Assembly (NCBI RefSeq): GCF_004331155.1
Contig: NZ_SJNZ01000003.1
Location: 145,381-209,380, forward strand
Direction: 5' to 3'
Length of the DNA stretch: 64,000 bases
From: Acinetobacter terrestris
Lineage (GTDB): Bacteria; Pseudomonadota; Gammaproteobacteria; Pseudomonadales; Moraxellaceae
This document shows, piece by piece, positions 1 to 10,004 of the stretch. Every line of letters begins with the position of its first letter. Position 1 is the first letter of the stretch. Under the pieces are notes generated by a model. It worked only from the letters and a program-made list of their open reading frames with translations, made no database searches and was not told the DNA's origin. The translations under genes and the position numbers were made by a program.

Positions 1-1134
1 AACAACTTGTCCATGAATATTCGTTGGAATACCACCCATTTGATAATGGATTGTCGGCACTACAGGAATTGGCTCTTTGGTGATGTCGACGTTTGCAAAC
101 TTCTTGCCAATCTCAAAGACAGACGGAAGACGCTTCATGATCGTATCAGCACCCAAGTGTGTCATATCAAGCAAGATATAATCACCTTTAGGACCACAAC
201 CACGACCTTCTTTGATTTCCTGGTCCATAGAACGTGATACGAAGTCACGTGGCGCCAAGTCTTTCAAAGTCGGTGCATAACGTTCCATGAACGGTTCGCC
301 GTCTTTATTACGAAGGATTGCACCTTCACCACGACAACCTTCAGTCAACAATACGCCTGCGCCCGCTACACCTGTAGGGTGGAACTGCCAGAATTCCATA
401 TCTTGTAGTGGAATACCAGAACGCGCCGCCATACCAAGACCGTCACCAGTATTGATATAAGCGTTTGTAGATGCACGGTAAACACGACCCGCACCACCAG
501 TTGCAAACAATGTCGCTTTTGCTTGGAATACCGCAATATTACCGGTTTCCTGGTCAATTGCAGTTACACCAAGTACGTCGCCAGCTTCGTTACGAATCAG
601 ATCAAGTGCGATCCATTCAACAAAGAATTGAGTACCCATTTTCACGTTGCTTTGATAAAGCGTATGAAGCAACGCATGACCTGTACGGTCGGCAGCAGCA
701 CATGCACGTGGAACCGGTTTTTCACCATAGTTTGCAGAGTGACCGCCGAATGGACGCTGGTAAATCGTACCATCTGCATTACGGTCGAACGGCATACCCA
801 TGTGTTCAAGTTCATAAACAACTTTAGGCGCTTCACGACACATAAACTCGATTGCGTCTTGGTCACCTAACCAGTCCGAACCTTTTACGGTGTCATAGAA
901 GTGGTAGTGCCAGTTATCTTCTTGCATATTACCAAGAGATGCTCCAATACCACCTTGCGCTGCAACAGTGTGCGAACGTGTTGGGAATACTTTAGTCAGC
1001 ACTGCGACATTCAAACCAGCTTGAGCAAGTTGGTAAGAAGCACGCATACCTGAACCACCACCACCAACGATGACTGCATCAAAAGTGAGGTGTTGAATGT
1101 TTGTATAATCTTCTTTAGGGGTTATTGCGCCCAT
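1..1134 (-). CDS. sdhA: Succinate dehydrogenase flavoprotein subunit, partial (3' end outside window)
   Basis: This is the catalytic FAD subunit of succinate dehydrogenase (complex II), which oxidises succinate to fumarate on the cytoplasmic face of the inner membrane. It is read from the ATG at 1134 and runs off the left edge with 378 codons visible. The N-terminus has the dinucleotide-binding run GGGGSG (about residues 24-29). The SHTVAAQGG motif follows, whose His (about residue 55) is the covalent FAD attachment site in the family. The substrate-site stretch around RPFGGHS is also present. It lies 12 nt downstream of sdhD in the usual sdhC-sdhD-sdhA order, so sdhB is expected beyond position 1. 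Confidence 0.97.
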   Translation of the reverse strand, partial: MGAITPKEDYTNIQHLTFDAVIVGGGGSGMRASYQLAQAGLNVAVLTKVFPTRSHTVAAQGGIGASLGNMQEDNWHYHFYDTVKGSDWLGDQDAIEFMCREAPKVVYELEHMGMPFDRNADGTIYQRPFGGHSANYGEKPVPRACAAADRTGHALLHTLYQSNVKMGTQFFVEWIALDLIRNEAGDVLGVTAIDQETGNIAVFQAKATLFATGGAGRVYRASTNAYINTGDGLGMAARSGIPLQDMEFWQFHPTGVAGAGVLLTEGCRGEGAILRNKDGEPFMERYAPTLKDLAPRDFVSRSMDQEIKEGRGCGPKGDYILLDMTHLGADTIMKRLPSVFEIGKKFANVDITKEPIPVVPTIHYQMGGIPTNIHGQVV

Positions 1135-1146
1135 GATATTTTCCTA

Positions 1147-1512
1147 TCAATTCGCCCAAAAAATCTGGATCGCCCAGATTGCATATGCAAATACAGCAAT
1201 AATGACTGCTGACGTCAACACGAGGCGTAAACCTGAAGCTGAAGGACCCATTTGACGAGTAGTCACATAGTCAGTGAATACCTGCCACATGCCGATCCAA
1301 GCGTGTGCGACAAGAGATAAGACTGCCAACAAAGATAAAACCTTCATTGGTAATGTCATCATAAAGCCAAACCATTGTTCGTAGTTAAATCCGCCATTAA
1401 TGAGGATCCAACCCAATACCACAACAGTATAAACAGCTAATACCACAGCACTGATACGTTGGATAAACCAATCGCGAGAACCTGAACCCGTAAAACCTGT
1501 AGCACTTTTCAT
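1147..1512 (-). CDS. sdhD: Succinate dehydrogenase membrane anchor subunit
   Basis: Small hydrophobic anchor of complex II with three predicted membrane helices. Together with SdhC it binds haem b and ubiquinone. The motif AHAWIGMWQV followed by DY near the middle matches the conserved His/Asp-Tyr region of SdhD. I chose the ATG at 1512 (protein begins MKSATGF, 121 aa) because it overlaps the sdhC stop by one base (TAATG), the pattern of translational coupling. An ATG 15 nt further upstream would only extend into sdhC. Confidence 0.94.
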   Translation of the reverse strand: MKSATGFTGSGSRDWFIQRISAVVLAVYTVVVLGWILINGGFNYEQWFGFMMTLPMKVLSLLAVLSLVAHAWIGMWQVFTDYVTTRQMGPSASGLRLVLTSAVIIAVFAYAIWAIQIFWAN

Positions 1513-1910
1513 TAGAGAACAATCCATACAAATGCTGCAACAATACCGATTGCAGACAAGATCAATGAAATAGTAGCTGCTATACGACCACTTTGCAGTT
1601 CTTCGGCAATACCGATGTCTGCAAGTAAATGTTTAACACCCGCAATAAAGTGGAATATTAAACCGGCTACAAATACCCATACGATGAAACGCACAATGAA
1701 GCTACCGAAGATTGCCTGAACTTGAGCAAAACCTTCAGCCGAAGACAATGATTTGTCTAAAAGCCACAAAAGTACCGGTACGAGTAAAAATACGATGACA
1801 CCAGAAAGACGGTGTAGAATTGATGCAATAGCCACAGGGGATTTTAAGTTTACTTCTAAAACTTGACCCATGGACAAATTGACAGGTCTGTTGCTTTTCA
1901 CAGCGGGCAT
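1512..1910 (-). CDS. sdhC: Succinate dehydrogenase cytochrome b556 subunit
   Basis: First gene of the sdhCDAB operon, 132 aa, with three hydrophobic spans. The HRLSG motif (quinone-site region) and the HFIAGVKHLLAD stretch, which carries the haem-ligand His, are both typical of SdhC. The chosen ATG at 1910 has AGG directly against it and no well-spaced Shine-Dalgarno. A GGAG lies 14 nt upstream inside a hairpin (1922-1939), so initiation may be structurally controlled. The gene is transcribed divergently from gltA across about 1 kb. Confidence 0.95.
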   Translation of the reverse strand: MPAVKSNRPVNLSMGQVLEVNLKSPVAIASILHRLSGVIVFLLVPVLLWLLDKSLSSAEGFAQVQAIFGSFIVRFIVWVFVAGLIFHFIAGVKHLLADIGIAEELQSGRIAATISLILSAIGIVAAFVWIVL

Positions 1911-2940
1911 CCTGTAAGTAAAAACTCCATCCGGAGTTTGTTGGAATTAATTCGAAGGAAAGCTAGCATTGTTAGGTATTTGCACTATCCAGCAATACCT
2001 AAACTTAAAACGACAGGGAATTATAAAACGTCGACTATTAAAACACAAACAATCACATTTACCTTTTCTGCAAAAAAGCATTAAATAAGAATCATTAACA
2101 TAAATTATCTGATTAAAGTAGACAAAATAGATCTAAGAAAACATAGCTATATGTTTGGTTTTTATTAATTAAAACATTATTTGATTGATCGCTTTTTGCT
2201 TTGATAATTAAATCAATTTATTTAGATTATTTAGACTAAAGATGAACAAATCATCCGAATGTCTCGCTATCTTTTTATATAATGCGTAATTGCAGGAATA
2301 GCTCCTGTATTTATTAAATAAATATAAGGTATTTATACAAAAGCACATAGTAGTAACATCATGAAACGAAATAACAACTTAGTCTGTGCATAACTCCATA
2401 CCCTCTCCTTATCTAGCTCACTATATAGACCAAAAGTTGGCTTTTTATTACCCAATTGATCAATAAATCAGCATTTTAACCGGGGTAAACAAGCTATTTT
2501 CTATACAAACGCACGCTTTTTCGCAGATGATTAATCGCTTTTTATTATGAATAAGAAAGCGACACTTTCTTTAAAGCAATATCGGTAAGTTGCGAGAATT
2601 ATAATAGTTTAGTCAAAAAGAGCATTTATGAAACCTAAACCACCTAGAGTTTTTAAGAATTAGAACTTGCTTACAATTAAAGCAGTAGCATTATTTTTTT
2701 CTGCACCTCAGTCACAATTTGACTTATTATAGTGTGTCGGTGCTGCAATTTTCCTCATCATTATGGGATTATTTTTTGACCAAATCCATGTGAAAACGTC
2801 ATTTTTTATCCATAAGTATAATTGACAAAATTTCAGTACTCACTAATCTTATAGCAAATTTTTGATCCATCTGATTCGCGCATTAAAAGATTAGTACTAC
2901 GAGTCGGATAAAACATTCACCAGGACAGGAGATCTATTGA
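1911..2940. promoter_or_regulatory. Divergent sdhC / gltA regulatory region (no gene seen)
   Basis: This is a 1,030-bp AT-rich region with no convincing coding sequence on either strand. On the sdh side there are two inverted repeats in the probable sdhC leader: AAACTCC / GGAGTTT at 1922-1939, and AGGTATT..AATACCT at 1974-2000 (one-base bulge). On the gltA side a perfect TATAAT hexamer lies at 2817-2822, but no good -35 stands 16-18 bp upstream. A TTGACA at 2822-2827 with a weak TAATCT 16 bp on is the alternative. The gltA ribosome-binding site AGGAGA is 8 nt before its ATG. The length suggests several promoters or regulator sites for TCA-cycle control. Which promoter is real cannot be settled from sequence alone. 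Confidence 0.5.
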
Positions 2941-4218
2941 ATGTCTGAAGCAACTGGCAAAAAAGCCGTTTTACAGCTTGATGGCAAAGAAATTGAATTA
3001 CCAATTTACAGCGGCACATTGGGCCCAGATGTAATCGACGTTAAAGATGTGTTGACCTCAGGTCACTTTACTTTTGATCCTGGTTTTATGGCAACAGCTG
3101 CATGTGAATCTAAAATCACATTCATCGATGGCGGTAAAGGTGTTCTTTTACACCGTGGTTACCCAATCGACCAGTTAGCAACTAAAGCAGACTACTTAGA
3201 AACTTGCTACTTATTGTTAAACGGCGAACTTCCAACAGCTGAACAAAAAGTAGAATTTGATGCTAAAGTTCGTAACCATACTATGGTTCACGATCAAGTT
3301 AGCCGCTTCTTCAATGGTTTCCGTCGTGATGCTCATCCGATGGCAATCATGGTTGGTGTGGTGGGTGCGCTTTCTGCGTTCTATCACAACAACCTAGACA
3401 TCGAAAATGTTGATCACCGTGAAATTACAGCAATCCGCCTGATTGCTAAAGTTCCTACGCTTGCAGCTTGGAGCTACAAATACACAGTTGGCCAACCGTT
3501 CGTTTACCCACGTAACGATTTGACTTACGCAGAAAACTTCCTGTACATGATGTTTGCTACTCCTGCAGACCGTGATTACAAAGTTGACCCAATTCTTGCG
3601 AAAGCAATGGACCGTATCTTTACGCTTCATGCTGACCATGAACAAAATGCGTCTACTTCTACAGTACGTTTAGCTGGTTCTACTGGTGCTAACCCTTACG
3701 CATGTATCGCTGCGGGTATTTCTGCACTTTGGGGTCCTGCTCACGGTGGCGCGAACGAAGCTGTTCTTAAGATGCTTGATGAAATCGGCTCTGTAGAAAA
3801 CGTTGCTGGCTTCATGGAAAAAGTGAAAACTAAAGAAGTTAAACTTATGGGCTTCGGTCACCGAGTTTATAAAAACTTCGATCCACGTGCGAAAGTAATG
3901 AAAGAAACTTGTGACGAAGTTCTTGCTGCTCTAGGCATCAACGATCCACAACTTGCTTTGGCTATGGAACTTGAACGTATTGCGTTGTCTGACGAATACT
4001 TCATCAAACGTAACCTATACCCTAACGTAGACTTCTACTCAGGTATCATTCTTAAAGCGATTGGTATCCCGACTGAAATGTTTACTGTAATCTTCGCTCT
4101 TGCACGTACAGTTGGCTGGATTAGCCACTGGTTAGAAATGCACAGCGGCCCTTACAAAATTGGTCGTCCACGTCAACTTTACACTGGTGAAGTTCAACGT
4201 GACATCCAAGGTCGTTAA
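2941..4218 (+). CDS. gltA: Citrate synthase (type II)
   Basis: It condenses acetyl-CoA and oxaloacetate to citrate, the entry step of the TCA cycle. At 425 aa it has the length of hexameric, NADH-sensitive type II enzymes of Gram-negative bacteria. Visible active-site regions are [14 protein letters not shown] (about residues 227-240), [10 protein letters not shown] (substrate His) and [13 protein letters not shown] (catalytic His and Arg). The ATG at 2941 is preceded by AGGAGATCTATTGA, a good ribosome-binding site. It is a single-gene unit ending in a strong terminator and sits opposite the sdh operon. Confidence 0.98.
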   Translation: MSEATGKKAVLQLDGKEIELPIYSGTLGPDVIDVKDVLTSGHFTFDPGFMATAACESKITFIDGGKGVLLHRGYPIDQLATKADYLETCYLLLNGELPTAEQKVEFDAKVRNHTMVHDQVSRFFNGFRRDAHPMAIMVGVVGALSAFYHNNLDIENVDHREITAIRLIAKVPTLAAWSYKYTVGQPFVYPRNDLTYAENFLYMMFATPADRDYKVDPILAKAMDRIFTLHADHEQNASTSTVRLAGSTGANPYACIAAGISALWGPAHGGANEAVLKMLDEIGSVENVAGFMEKVKTKEVKLMGFGHRVYKNFDPRAKVMKETCDEVLAALGINDPQLALAMELERIALSDEYFIKRNLYPNVDFYSGIILKAIGIPTEMFTVIFALARTVGWISHWLEMHSGPYKIGRPRQLYTGEVQRDIQGR

Positions 4219-4240
4219 TTCTTTAAGAATTTAATGATTT

Positions 4241-4269
4241 AAAAAACCGCCTCTTTGGGCGGTTTTTTT
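4241..4269 (+). terminator. Intrinsic terminator after gltA
   Basis: AAAAAACCGCC and GGCGGTTTTTT arms around a short TCTTTG loop, followed by T. Because the arms are flanked by A and T runs, it can also serve the convergent gene at 4342-4827. Confidence 0.9.
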
Positions 4270-4341
4270 ATGGCTCAAAAATACTTTCATTATTCAAAAT
4301 ACCCTAATGAACTACCTTGTCGCTTTAAGCTCAGCATAAAA

Positions 4342-4827
4342 TCACGCTTTTTGAGACAAGAATGGAATGCAGTCCTCATAGGCCTGGCACTCTTGACCAC
4401 GCGATTTTTTAATAAAATAGTCCTGTACCATCTGTGCCTGCTGCTCAATGCCATACTGCAAAAACAGCTTACCCTGCTCCAAGACATAGCGATACTTACG
4501 GTCAAATAGCGCTTTACGCACCACAGCCAAACCCTGCTGTATTTGCCAGACATGGGTCAGCTCATGAATTAACCATGACTGCTTGGCCAATGACAGTTTT
4601 GAGAAGTCTTCGCTCCAGCTTTGAGGATGGAAATAAATATTGCCATTCGGGCTAATGGCATAATTTTTCATCACCCCACGATGCGCCACAATTCTGATCT
4701 TATCCAGCTGCAAATGTGGACCAAAAACAGACTGCGCAAGCTGTCTTTCGCCTTGAGTTAATTTGCGATTTTTAACCTCAAAAAACTGATTCAAAGCATG
4801 CAATATAGGTTTCATAAATAATGTCAT
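4342..4827 (-). CDS. Putative zinc-metallopeptidase-like protein (HELTH motif)
   Basis: About 161 aa from the first ATG at 4827. A TTG at 4839 would add four residues, and neither start has a clear ribosome-binding site. The protein contains LIHELTHVWQIQQG, an HExxH zinc-binding motif in the form seen in DUF4157-like and Vgr-related proteins. No signal peptide, lipobox or membrane span is visible. It stands alone between gltA and nadE. The motif supports zinc binding; proteolytic activity and substrate are unknown. Confidence 0.75.
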   Translation of the reverse strand: MTLFMKPILHALNQFFEVKNRKLTQGERQLAQSVFGPHLQLDKIRIVAHRGVMKNYAISPNGNIYFHPQSWSEDFSKLSLAKQSWLIHELTHVWQIQQGLAVVRKALFDRKYRYVLEQGKLFLQYGIEQQAQMVQDYFIKKSRGQECQAYEDCIPFLSQKA

Positions 4828-5073
4828 CTGATCGGGCAATAATCATGCATTTTAGCGTTCTTATTCTCCCATTAATGCTGTAGTTTTTTTGTCTAAATTC
4901 GGATTTTTTTTTGTTTTTTTCTCAATAAATGCCGCAATTCGTATATAGTATCGAATTGCTAATTATTGATTAAACATCTATTTGTTTGTCGTCGCGTACA
5001 CAGCGTTGAACCAATAGCCATAATAAATCATAAGTCTGTGTATATATCCCTATAGGTATAGGATTAAGTTGGA

Positions 5074-6699
5074 ATGAAAAGTTTTAAAATTGCCCTTGCT
5101 CAATTCTCTCCGCATACTGGCAATATCGAAGCAAATGCTCAAAAAATGCTTGAACAGGTAAATGAAGCCAAAAAACAAAAAGCTGATTTAATTATCTTCC
5201 CTGAGCTTTCAACTGTTGGCTATCCTGCGGAAGATTTATTACTCCGTCCTAGTCTTGCTAAACGTACTCAAACAGCATTTGAGCAACTCAGCCAAGTGAA
5301 AGATATTGTGATGGTCTTTGGTTTTGTCAATCAAACTGAAGATGGTCACCGCTATAACGCTGCAGCTGTCATGAAAGATGGTCAAGTACTGGGTATTTAT
5401 AACAAGCAAAACTTGCCAAACTATGGCGTATTTGATGAAAAACGCTATTTCAGCGAAGGACATCAGCACCTCGTGTTTGAATATTTAGGTCATAAATTTG
5501 GCGTTTTGATTTGTGAAGATATTTGGTCTCTCACTACCGTACAGCAATTATCGCAATTGAATATTGAAACTGCTTTAGTCCTCAATGCTTCGCCTTATGA
5601 AGTAGGTAAACCGCAACATCGTCTTACCACCATGAGCGAGCTTGCTAAACAGTTGCACATTAATTTGGTGTATGCCAACCAGGTCGGCGGCCAGGATGAT
5701 CTTATTTTTGACGGCACCAGTTTCGTCATTAACAAAGACGGCAATATTGCTTTACAGGCGCCAAGCTTTAAAGAAGATGTTTATTACGCTGAATATGAAG
5801 CTGAACAACAGGCTTATAAAGTTGCAACAGTGACGCCTGTTTTAGACACCATGGCTGAAATTTACCAAGGTCTGGTTCTGGCAACGCGTGACTATATTCA
5901 ACGCTCTGGCTTTCCTGGTGTGATTTTAGGTTTGTCTGGCGGGATTGACTCGGCATTGACACTTGCAATTGCAGTTGATGCGATTGGTGCAGACAAAGTC
6001 CAGGCTGTGATGATGCCGTATACTTATACTGCTCAAATCAGTGTGGAAGATGCCGCTGCACAAGCGAAGAATATGGGTGTAACTTTCGGGATTGCCGAAA
6101 TTAATCCAATTGTAAACGGCTTCATGCAAACCCTGTATCCATTCTTTGGAGACAGCCCTGCAGATACCACTGAAGAAAATTTACAGGCACGTTCACGTGG
6201 CACCCTGTTGATGGCGTTATCGAATAAATTCGGTAATCTGGTATTGTCTACCGGGAACAAATCAGAATTTTCTGTCGGTTACTGTACCCTATATGGCGAT
6301 ATGGTCGGCGGTTATGCCGTTCTCAAAGACGTTTATAAAACCATTGTATTTGAACTGGCTAAATACCGTAACAGCATTTCAGAAACCCCAGTGATTCCTG
6401 AACGTGTCATTACCCGCCCACCTTCTGCAGAGCTTCGTCCCGATCAAAAAGACCAAGACTCTTTACCTGCCTATGACATTCTAGATGCAATTCTTTATGC
6501 TTATATTGAAGAAGACTGCAGTCAAGATGTCATTATTGCCAAAGGCTTTAAAAAAGAAGTGGTGGAGAAAGTTATTCGTCTGGTGGACCGTAACGAATAC
6601 AAACGCCGTCAAGCTGCAATTGGTCCACGCATTAGTCCACGCTCATTTGGCCGCGAACGTCGCTATCCGATCGTTAATGGATGGACACCGGGTGCCTAA
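5074..6699 (+). CDS. nadE: Glutamine-dependent NAD+ synthetase
   Basis: It amidates nicotinic acid adenine dinucleotide to NAD+ using glutamine and ATP. The protein has 541 aa in two domains. The N-terminal nitrilase-type amidase (about 1-260) has the Glu of FPELSTVGYPAED, the Lys region LPNYGVFDEKRYF, and the catalytic Cys of LICEDIW. The C-terminal synthetase has the PP-loop LSGGIDSALT and the STGNKSE segment. The start has only weak ribosome-binding sequence (TTGGA). The next gene overlaps its 3' end, so the two are probably translationally coupled. Confidence 0.97.
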   Translation: MKSFKIALAQFSPHTGNIEANAQKMLEQVNEAKKQKADLIIFPELSTVGYPAEDLLLRPSLAKRTQTAFEQLSQVKDIVMVFGFVNQTEDGHRYNAAAVMKDGQVLGIYNKQNLPNYGVFDEKRYFSEGHQHLVFEYLGHKFGVLICEDIWSLTTVQQLSQLNIETALVLNASPYEVGKPQHRLTTMSELAKQLHINLVYANQVGGQDDLIFDGTSFVINKDGNIALQAPSFKEDVYYAEYEAEQQAYKVATVTPVLDTMAEIYQGLVLATRDYIQRSGFPGVILGLSGGIDSALTLAIAVDAIGADKVQAVMMPYTYTAQISVEDAAAQAKNMGVTFGIAEINPIVNGFMQTLYPFFGDSPADTTEENLQARSRGTLLMALSNKFGNLVLSTGNKSEFSVGYCTLYGDMVGGYAVLKDVYKTIVFELAKYRNSISETPVIPERVITRPPSAELRPDQKDQDSLPAYDILDAILYAYIEEDCSQDVIIAKGFKKEVVEKVIRLVDRNEYKRRQAAIGPRISPRSFGRERRYPIVNGWTPGA

Positions 6700-7717
6700 A
6701 CAGGACTTTGCTCAACAGTTTGCTCAAGCGCTTATGCTTGAGCAGACTCGCTTTATTAAAAAACAATTATTAGCACAACAAAATAATCCCTATATCGAAC
6801 AATTTATTCATCATCTTTATACCCATTCAGATCAAGTTTCATTAAAACAGTGTATTCAACTTGAATCCTTACAAGATGTGGTGCAAAAATACGCATTTGA
6901 ATTGAATTTAGGCGCGGAAATTCTAGAATTTATTGGGATGGCTGCTCAAAAAATCCATCATCTTGCCCTCAATAGCCAGACTCAAATTAGTGAGCTGCTG
7001 TCAGATGAATCTTTTGAATTGTGGCTGTATAAGATCCTTGAATTAGACCAGTTACGTCATTACATCCATAGCAATTTACTGCATGACCCTCAAGTGCAGC
7101 ATGTCAGTTTGCAACTCGCCAATCAAATCCTTGAAAGCAATACCCCTTGGCTTGACCACCTGCGTAAACTCAATACTCATGAATATGGTCTAGGTTCTAA
7201 AATACTCAGCTTTATTCAAGATCAACAACAAAATATTGAACTCAAACTTGAACAACAGCTGGCTCAAGCTCTAGTTAAACAACTGGGCAACATCATTTTA
7301 TTGCCCAATGAAGAACTGGCCGATATCAGCCTGCATTTATGGGATGATATTAAGCAGCGAACGCTGAAAGAAACCTTTTCTCAATTCCAGGCGATCGACT
7401 TTGAAGAGTTTTTCATCCTGGTTTATGAAACATGGCGACAGTTGCGACAAGGCGAATATTTACAACAGCTGATTTTGGATGTGGTCGCCGTTTTTTATGA
7501 TTATTTTGCCGACTATAGCCTACAAGAATTATTGCAGTCTGTTGGGCTAGATGAAGATGATTTGCATCAGGAAGCGCTGCGTTTCTTGCCGCATACCATT
7601 CAGGCGCTAGAACAACAAGGCTTGTTAGACGGGATTCTAAAGCAACTGATCTCGCCTTTTTATCTAAGCGACACCACACATCAATTTATTGAGCAGTATA
7701 TTCAAGATAATTTGTAA
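6677..7717 (+). CDS. Conserved helical protein of unknown function, overlapping nadE
   Basis: I do not recognise a family. From the ATG at 6677 (overlapping the end of nadE by 23 nt) the product is 346 aa; a GTG at 6692 is an equally possible start. The open frame extends further upstream inside nadE, but that part is Lys/Trp-rich and looks non-coding. The protein is rich in Gln, Leu and His, appears almost wholly alpha-helical, has no signal peptide or membrane span, and repeats short LxxQLxxALxxQL-like stretches. Coupling to nadE suggests co-expression but says little about function. Confidence 0.75.
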   Translation: MDGHRVPKQDFAQQFAQALMLEQTRFIKKQLLAQQNNPYIEQFIHHLYTHSDQVSLKQCIQLESLQDVVQKYAFELNLGAEILEFIGMAAQKIHHLALNSQTQISELLSDESFELWLYKILELDQLRHYIHSNLLHDPQVQHVSLQLANQILESNTPWLDHLRKLNTHEYGLGSKILSFIQDQQQNIELKLEQQLAQALVKQLGNIILLPNEELADISLHLWDDIKQRTLKETFSQFQAIDFEEFFILVYETWRQLRQGEYLQQLILDVVAVFYDYFADYSLQELLQSVGLDEDDLHQEALRFLPHTIQALEQQGLLDGILKQLISPFYLSDTTHQFIEQYIQDNL

Positions 7718-7778
7718 TTCTTGTTTCGTATTTTTATATTTCTTCGTATTTTTATCTAAGCCAAAATTCTTGACCCAC

Positions 7779-7809
7779 AAAAAAAGAGACCACGCTGAGA
7801 GCGTGGTCT
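7779..7809 (-). terminator. Terminator of first tRNA-Met
   Basis: On the minus strand AGACCACGCT and AGCGTGGTCT pair around a CTC loop and are followed by CTTTTTTT. It lies directly downstream of the tRNA. Confidence 0.9.
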
Positions 7810-7816
7810 ATAAAAA

Positions 7817-7893
7817 TGGTGGCTATGACGGGATTTGAACCTGTGACCCCCGCATTATGAGTGCGGTGCTCTAACCAACTGAGCTACATAGCC
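7817..7893 (-). tRNA. tRNA-Met (CAT), elongator
   Basis: 77 nt including an encoded CCA. The cloverleaf has acceptor GGCTATG / CATAGCC, anticodon loop CTCATAA, and the TTCAAAT T-loop. The body closely matches the E. coli elongator tRNA-Met and differs from the tRNA-Ile2 and initiator patterns (it has a proper first acceptor base pair). A second, nearly identical copy lies at 8548-8624. Confidence 0.95.
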
Positions 7894-7908
7894 ATAAACT
7901 GTGTGCGC

Positions 7909-7937
7909 ATTATCTAAATTTCAGTAGGTAGCGTCAA
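7909..7937 (-). promoter_or_regulatory. Promoter of first tRNA-Met
   Basis: On the minus strand TTGACG (7937-7932), a 17-bp spacer, then GATAAT (7914-7909). The discriminator is GCGCAC, typical of stringently controlled stable-RNA promoters. The predicted start is about 9 nt before the tRNA. Confidence 0.85.
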
Positions 7938-8073
7938 GCCCTTTATTTTACAAGTGTTCAGACTTTAATCGATTTAAAAAACTTCAGTTAATATTTAAAC
8001 AAAACCTGCTTTTATTCATGATATTTTTCCCATTATTCTCTCAAAATAAAAGTCTCCATAGAGCGAGAAGCAT

Positions 8074-8481
8074 ATGAACCCATTCAAATTAACAGCTATA
8101 AGCCTGGTTGCTATTCTAATTACAGGCTGCCAAGTGATTTCCCCTCTATTTGTGGACTACAATGGCGTACGTATGGATGTAGCACGCTGGATCAACAATC
8201 AGCAACTGCTCAGCATGCAACAAAAACGCAGTCTGGCGCAGCTCAGTAAAGCACAGCAAAAATTGTATCGAATTGAACAAATTCCAGAGAACCAAAAATT
8301 GGCGGTTGCCAAACAAAACCAGATCGCATTGCATTGTGCCTATCAGCACTTAAGTGAACATAAAATTAAACAGTTACAAGCGATGGTATTGGGCCAAGAT
8401 AAGAAAGACGCTATTTTAAAAAAATATGCCCAAGAATTTCCACAAATTAAACTGGCAGCCAGCGCTATTCAATGTGAATAA
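8074..8481 (+). CDS. Small predicted lipoprotein, unknown function
   Basis: 135 aa. The N-terminus has a signal peptide with lipobox LITGC, so lipidation at Cys19 and envelope location are predicted. The mature part is Gln/Lys-rich and probably helical. It contains a Cys in ALHCAYQ and ends with a Cys two residues from the terminus, which could form a disulfide. No family recognised. The gene lies on the plus strand between two tRNA-Met genes on the minus strand, a setting that suggests it came with a local duplication or insertion. Confidence 0.75.
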   Translation: MNPFKLTAISLVAILITGCQVISPLFVDYNGVRMDVARWINNQQLLSMQQKRSLAQLSKAQQKLYRIEQIPENQKLAVAKQNQIALHCAYQHLSEHKIKQLQAMVLGQDKKDAILKKYAQEFPQIKLAASAIQCE

Positions 8482-8507
8482 ATAATTTTATGTATAAATT
8501 TTAAGCA

Positions 8508-8540
8508 TAAAAAAAGGTCACGCTTATAGAAGCGTGACCT
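8508..8540 (-). terminator. Terminator of second tRNA-Met
   Basis: On the minus strand AGGTCACGCTT and AAGCGTGACCT pair around a 4-nt loop and are followed by a T run. It also lies just after the convergent lipoprotein gene. Confidence 0.9.
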
Positions 8541-8547
8541 ATGAAAA

Positions 8548-8624
8548 TGGTGGCTATGACGGGATTTGAACCTGTGACCCCCGCATTATGAGTGCGATGC
8601 TCTAACCAACTGAGCTACATAGCC
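8548..8624 (-). tRNA. tRNA-Met (CAT), elongator, second copy
   Basis: 77 nt with encoded CCA. It differs from the 7817-7893 copy by C to T at the top of the anticodon stem, which turns a C-G pair into a U-G pair and keeps the fold. Confidence 0.95.
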
Positions 8625-8639
8625 TAAAACTGTGCGCGT

Positions 8640-8668
8640 ATTATCTATTTTCATATACTATATGTCAA
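8640..8668 (-). promoter_or_regulatory. Promoter of second tRNA-Met
   Basis: On the minus strand a perfect TTGACA (8668-8663), a 17-bp spacer, then GATAAT (8645-8640) and an ACGCGC discriminator. It is stronger by consensus than the promoter of the first copy. Confidence 0.88.
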
Positions 8669-8700
8669 GAAATATCACACAATAATTGTAATATATTTGG

Positions 8701-9083
<383 letters not shown>

Positions 9084-9106
9084 GCGCATCTTATCAAACT
9101 TCTGCA

Positions 9107-9370
9107 CTAATTGCTTGTGCTTTTTTGAGCAATCAGTTTTTTATACTTATCCATCAATTGATCTTGTGACTCCACATGTTCTGGGTCATGCGGAATACAA
9201 TCAACTGGACAGAATAATTGACACTGTGGTTCATCAAAATGTCCGACACATTCGGTACATAAATCTGGATGAATTTCATATATGATTTCACCCATAAAAA
9301 TGGCCTCATTCGGACACACCGGCTCACACACATCACAATTGATGCATTCATCTGTAATATATAAAGACAC
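9107..9370 (-). CDS. 2[4Fe-4S] ferredoxin, YfhL/Allochromatium type
   Basis: 87 aa from a GTG at 9370, one base past the coaD stop codon. AAGGT lies about 8 nt upstream within coaD, so the longer in-frame start inside coaD is unlikely. Two cluster motifs are visible: CINCDVCEPVCP, and CTEC-x8-C-x3-CP. The enlarged second motif and the C-terminal tail mark the Allochromatium vinosum type of low-potential ferredoxin. It is expected to be a soluble electron carrier; the redox partner is unknown. Position after coaD matches pseudomonads. Confidence 0.92.
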   Translation of the reverse strand: MSLYITDECINCDVCEPVCPNEAIFMGEIIYEIHPDLCTECVGHFDEPQCQLFCPVDCIPHDPEHVESQDQLMDKYKKLIAQKSTSN

Positions 9371-9371
9371 G

Positions 9372-9878
<507 letters not shown>

Positions 9879-9955
9879 TTATTGTGTAGATGCTTATTTT
9901 AACAAAAACTTGTTTTTTTAGTGAAGAATCTCCTTAATTTTGAAAAAACTTCACC

Positions 9956-9983
9956 TTGCGGCCAGTTTGAGGCAAAATATAGT
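9956..9983 (+). promoter_or_regulatory. Candidate smpB promoter
   Basis: TTGCGG, a 16-bp spacer, then TATAGT (9978-9983), about 20 bp before the smpB start. The -10 matches consensus in five of six positions. Confidence 0.4.
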
Positions 9984-10004
9984 TAACTTGGGAATATTCG
10001 TATT

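Noticed and set aside
1863..2084. 73-codon plus-strand frame at the sdhC start
   Set aside because: It overlaps sdhC antisense, has no ribosome-binding site and no recognisable protein.
2719..2730. TTGACT and TATTAT hexamers upstream of gltA
   Set aside because: The hexamers overlap rather than stand 16-18 bp apart, so they do not form a promoter.
4255..4509. 84-codon plus-strand frame after gltA
   Set aside because: It begins in the gltA terminator and runs antisense to the HELTH-motif gene.
6485..6676. Longer N-terminus for the gene after nadE
   Set aside because: The stretch is an out-of-frame reading of the nadE 3' end and has a non-coding composition.
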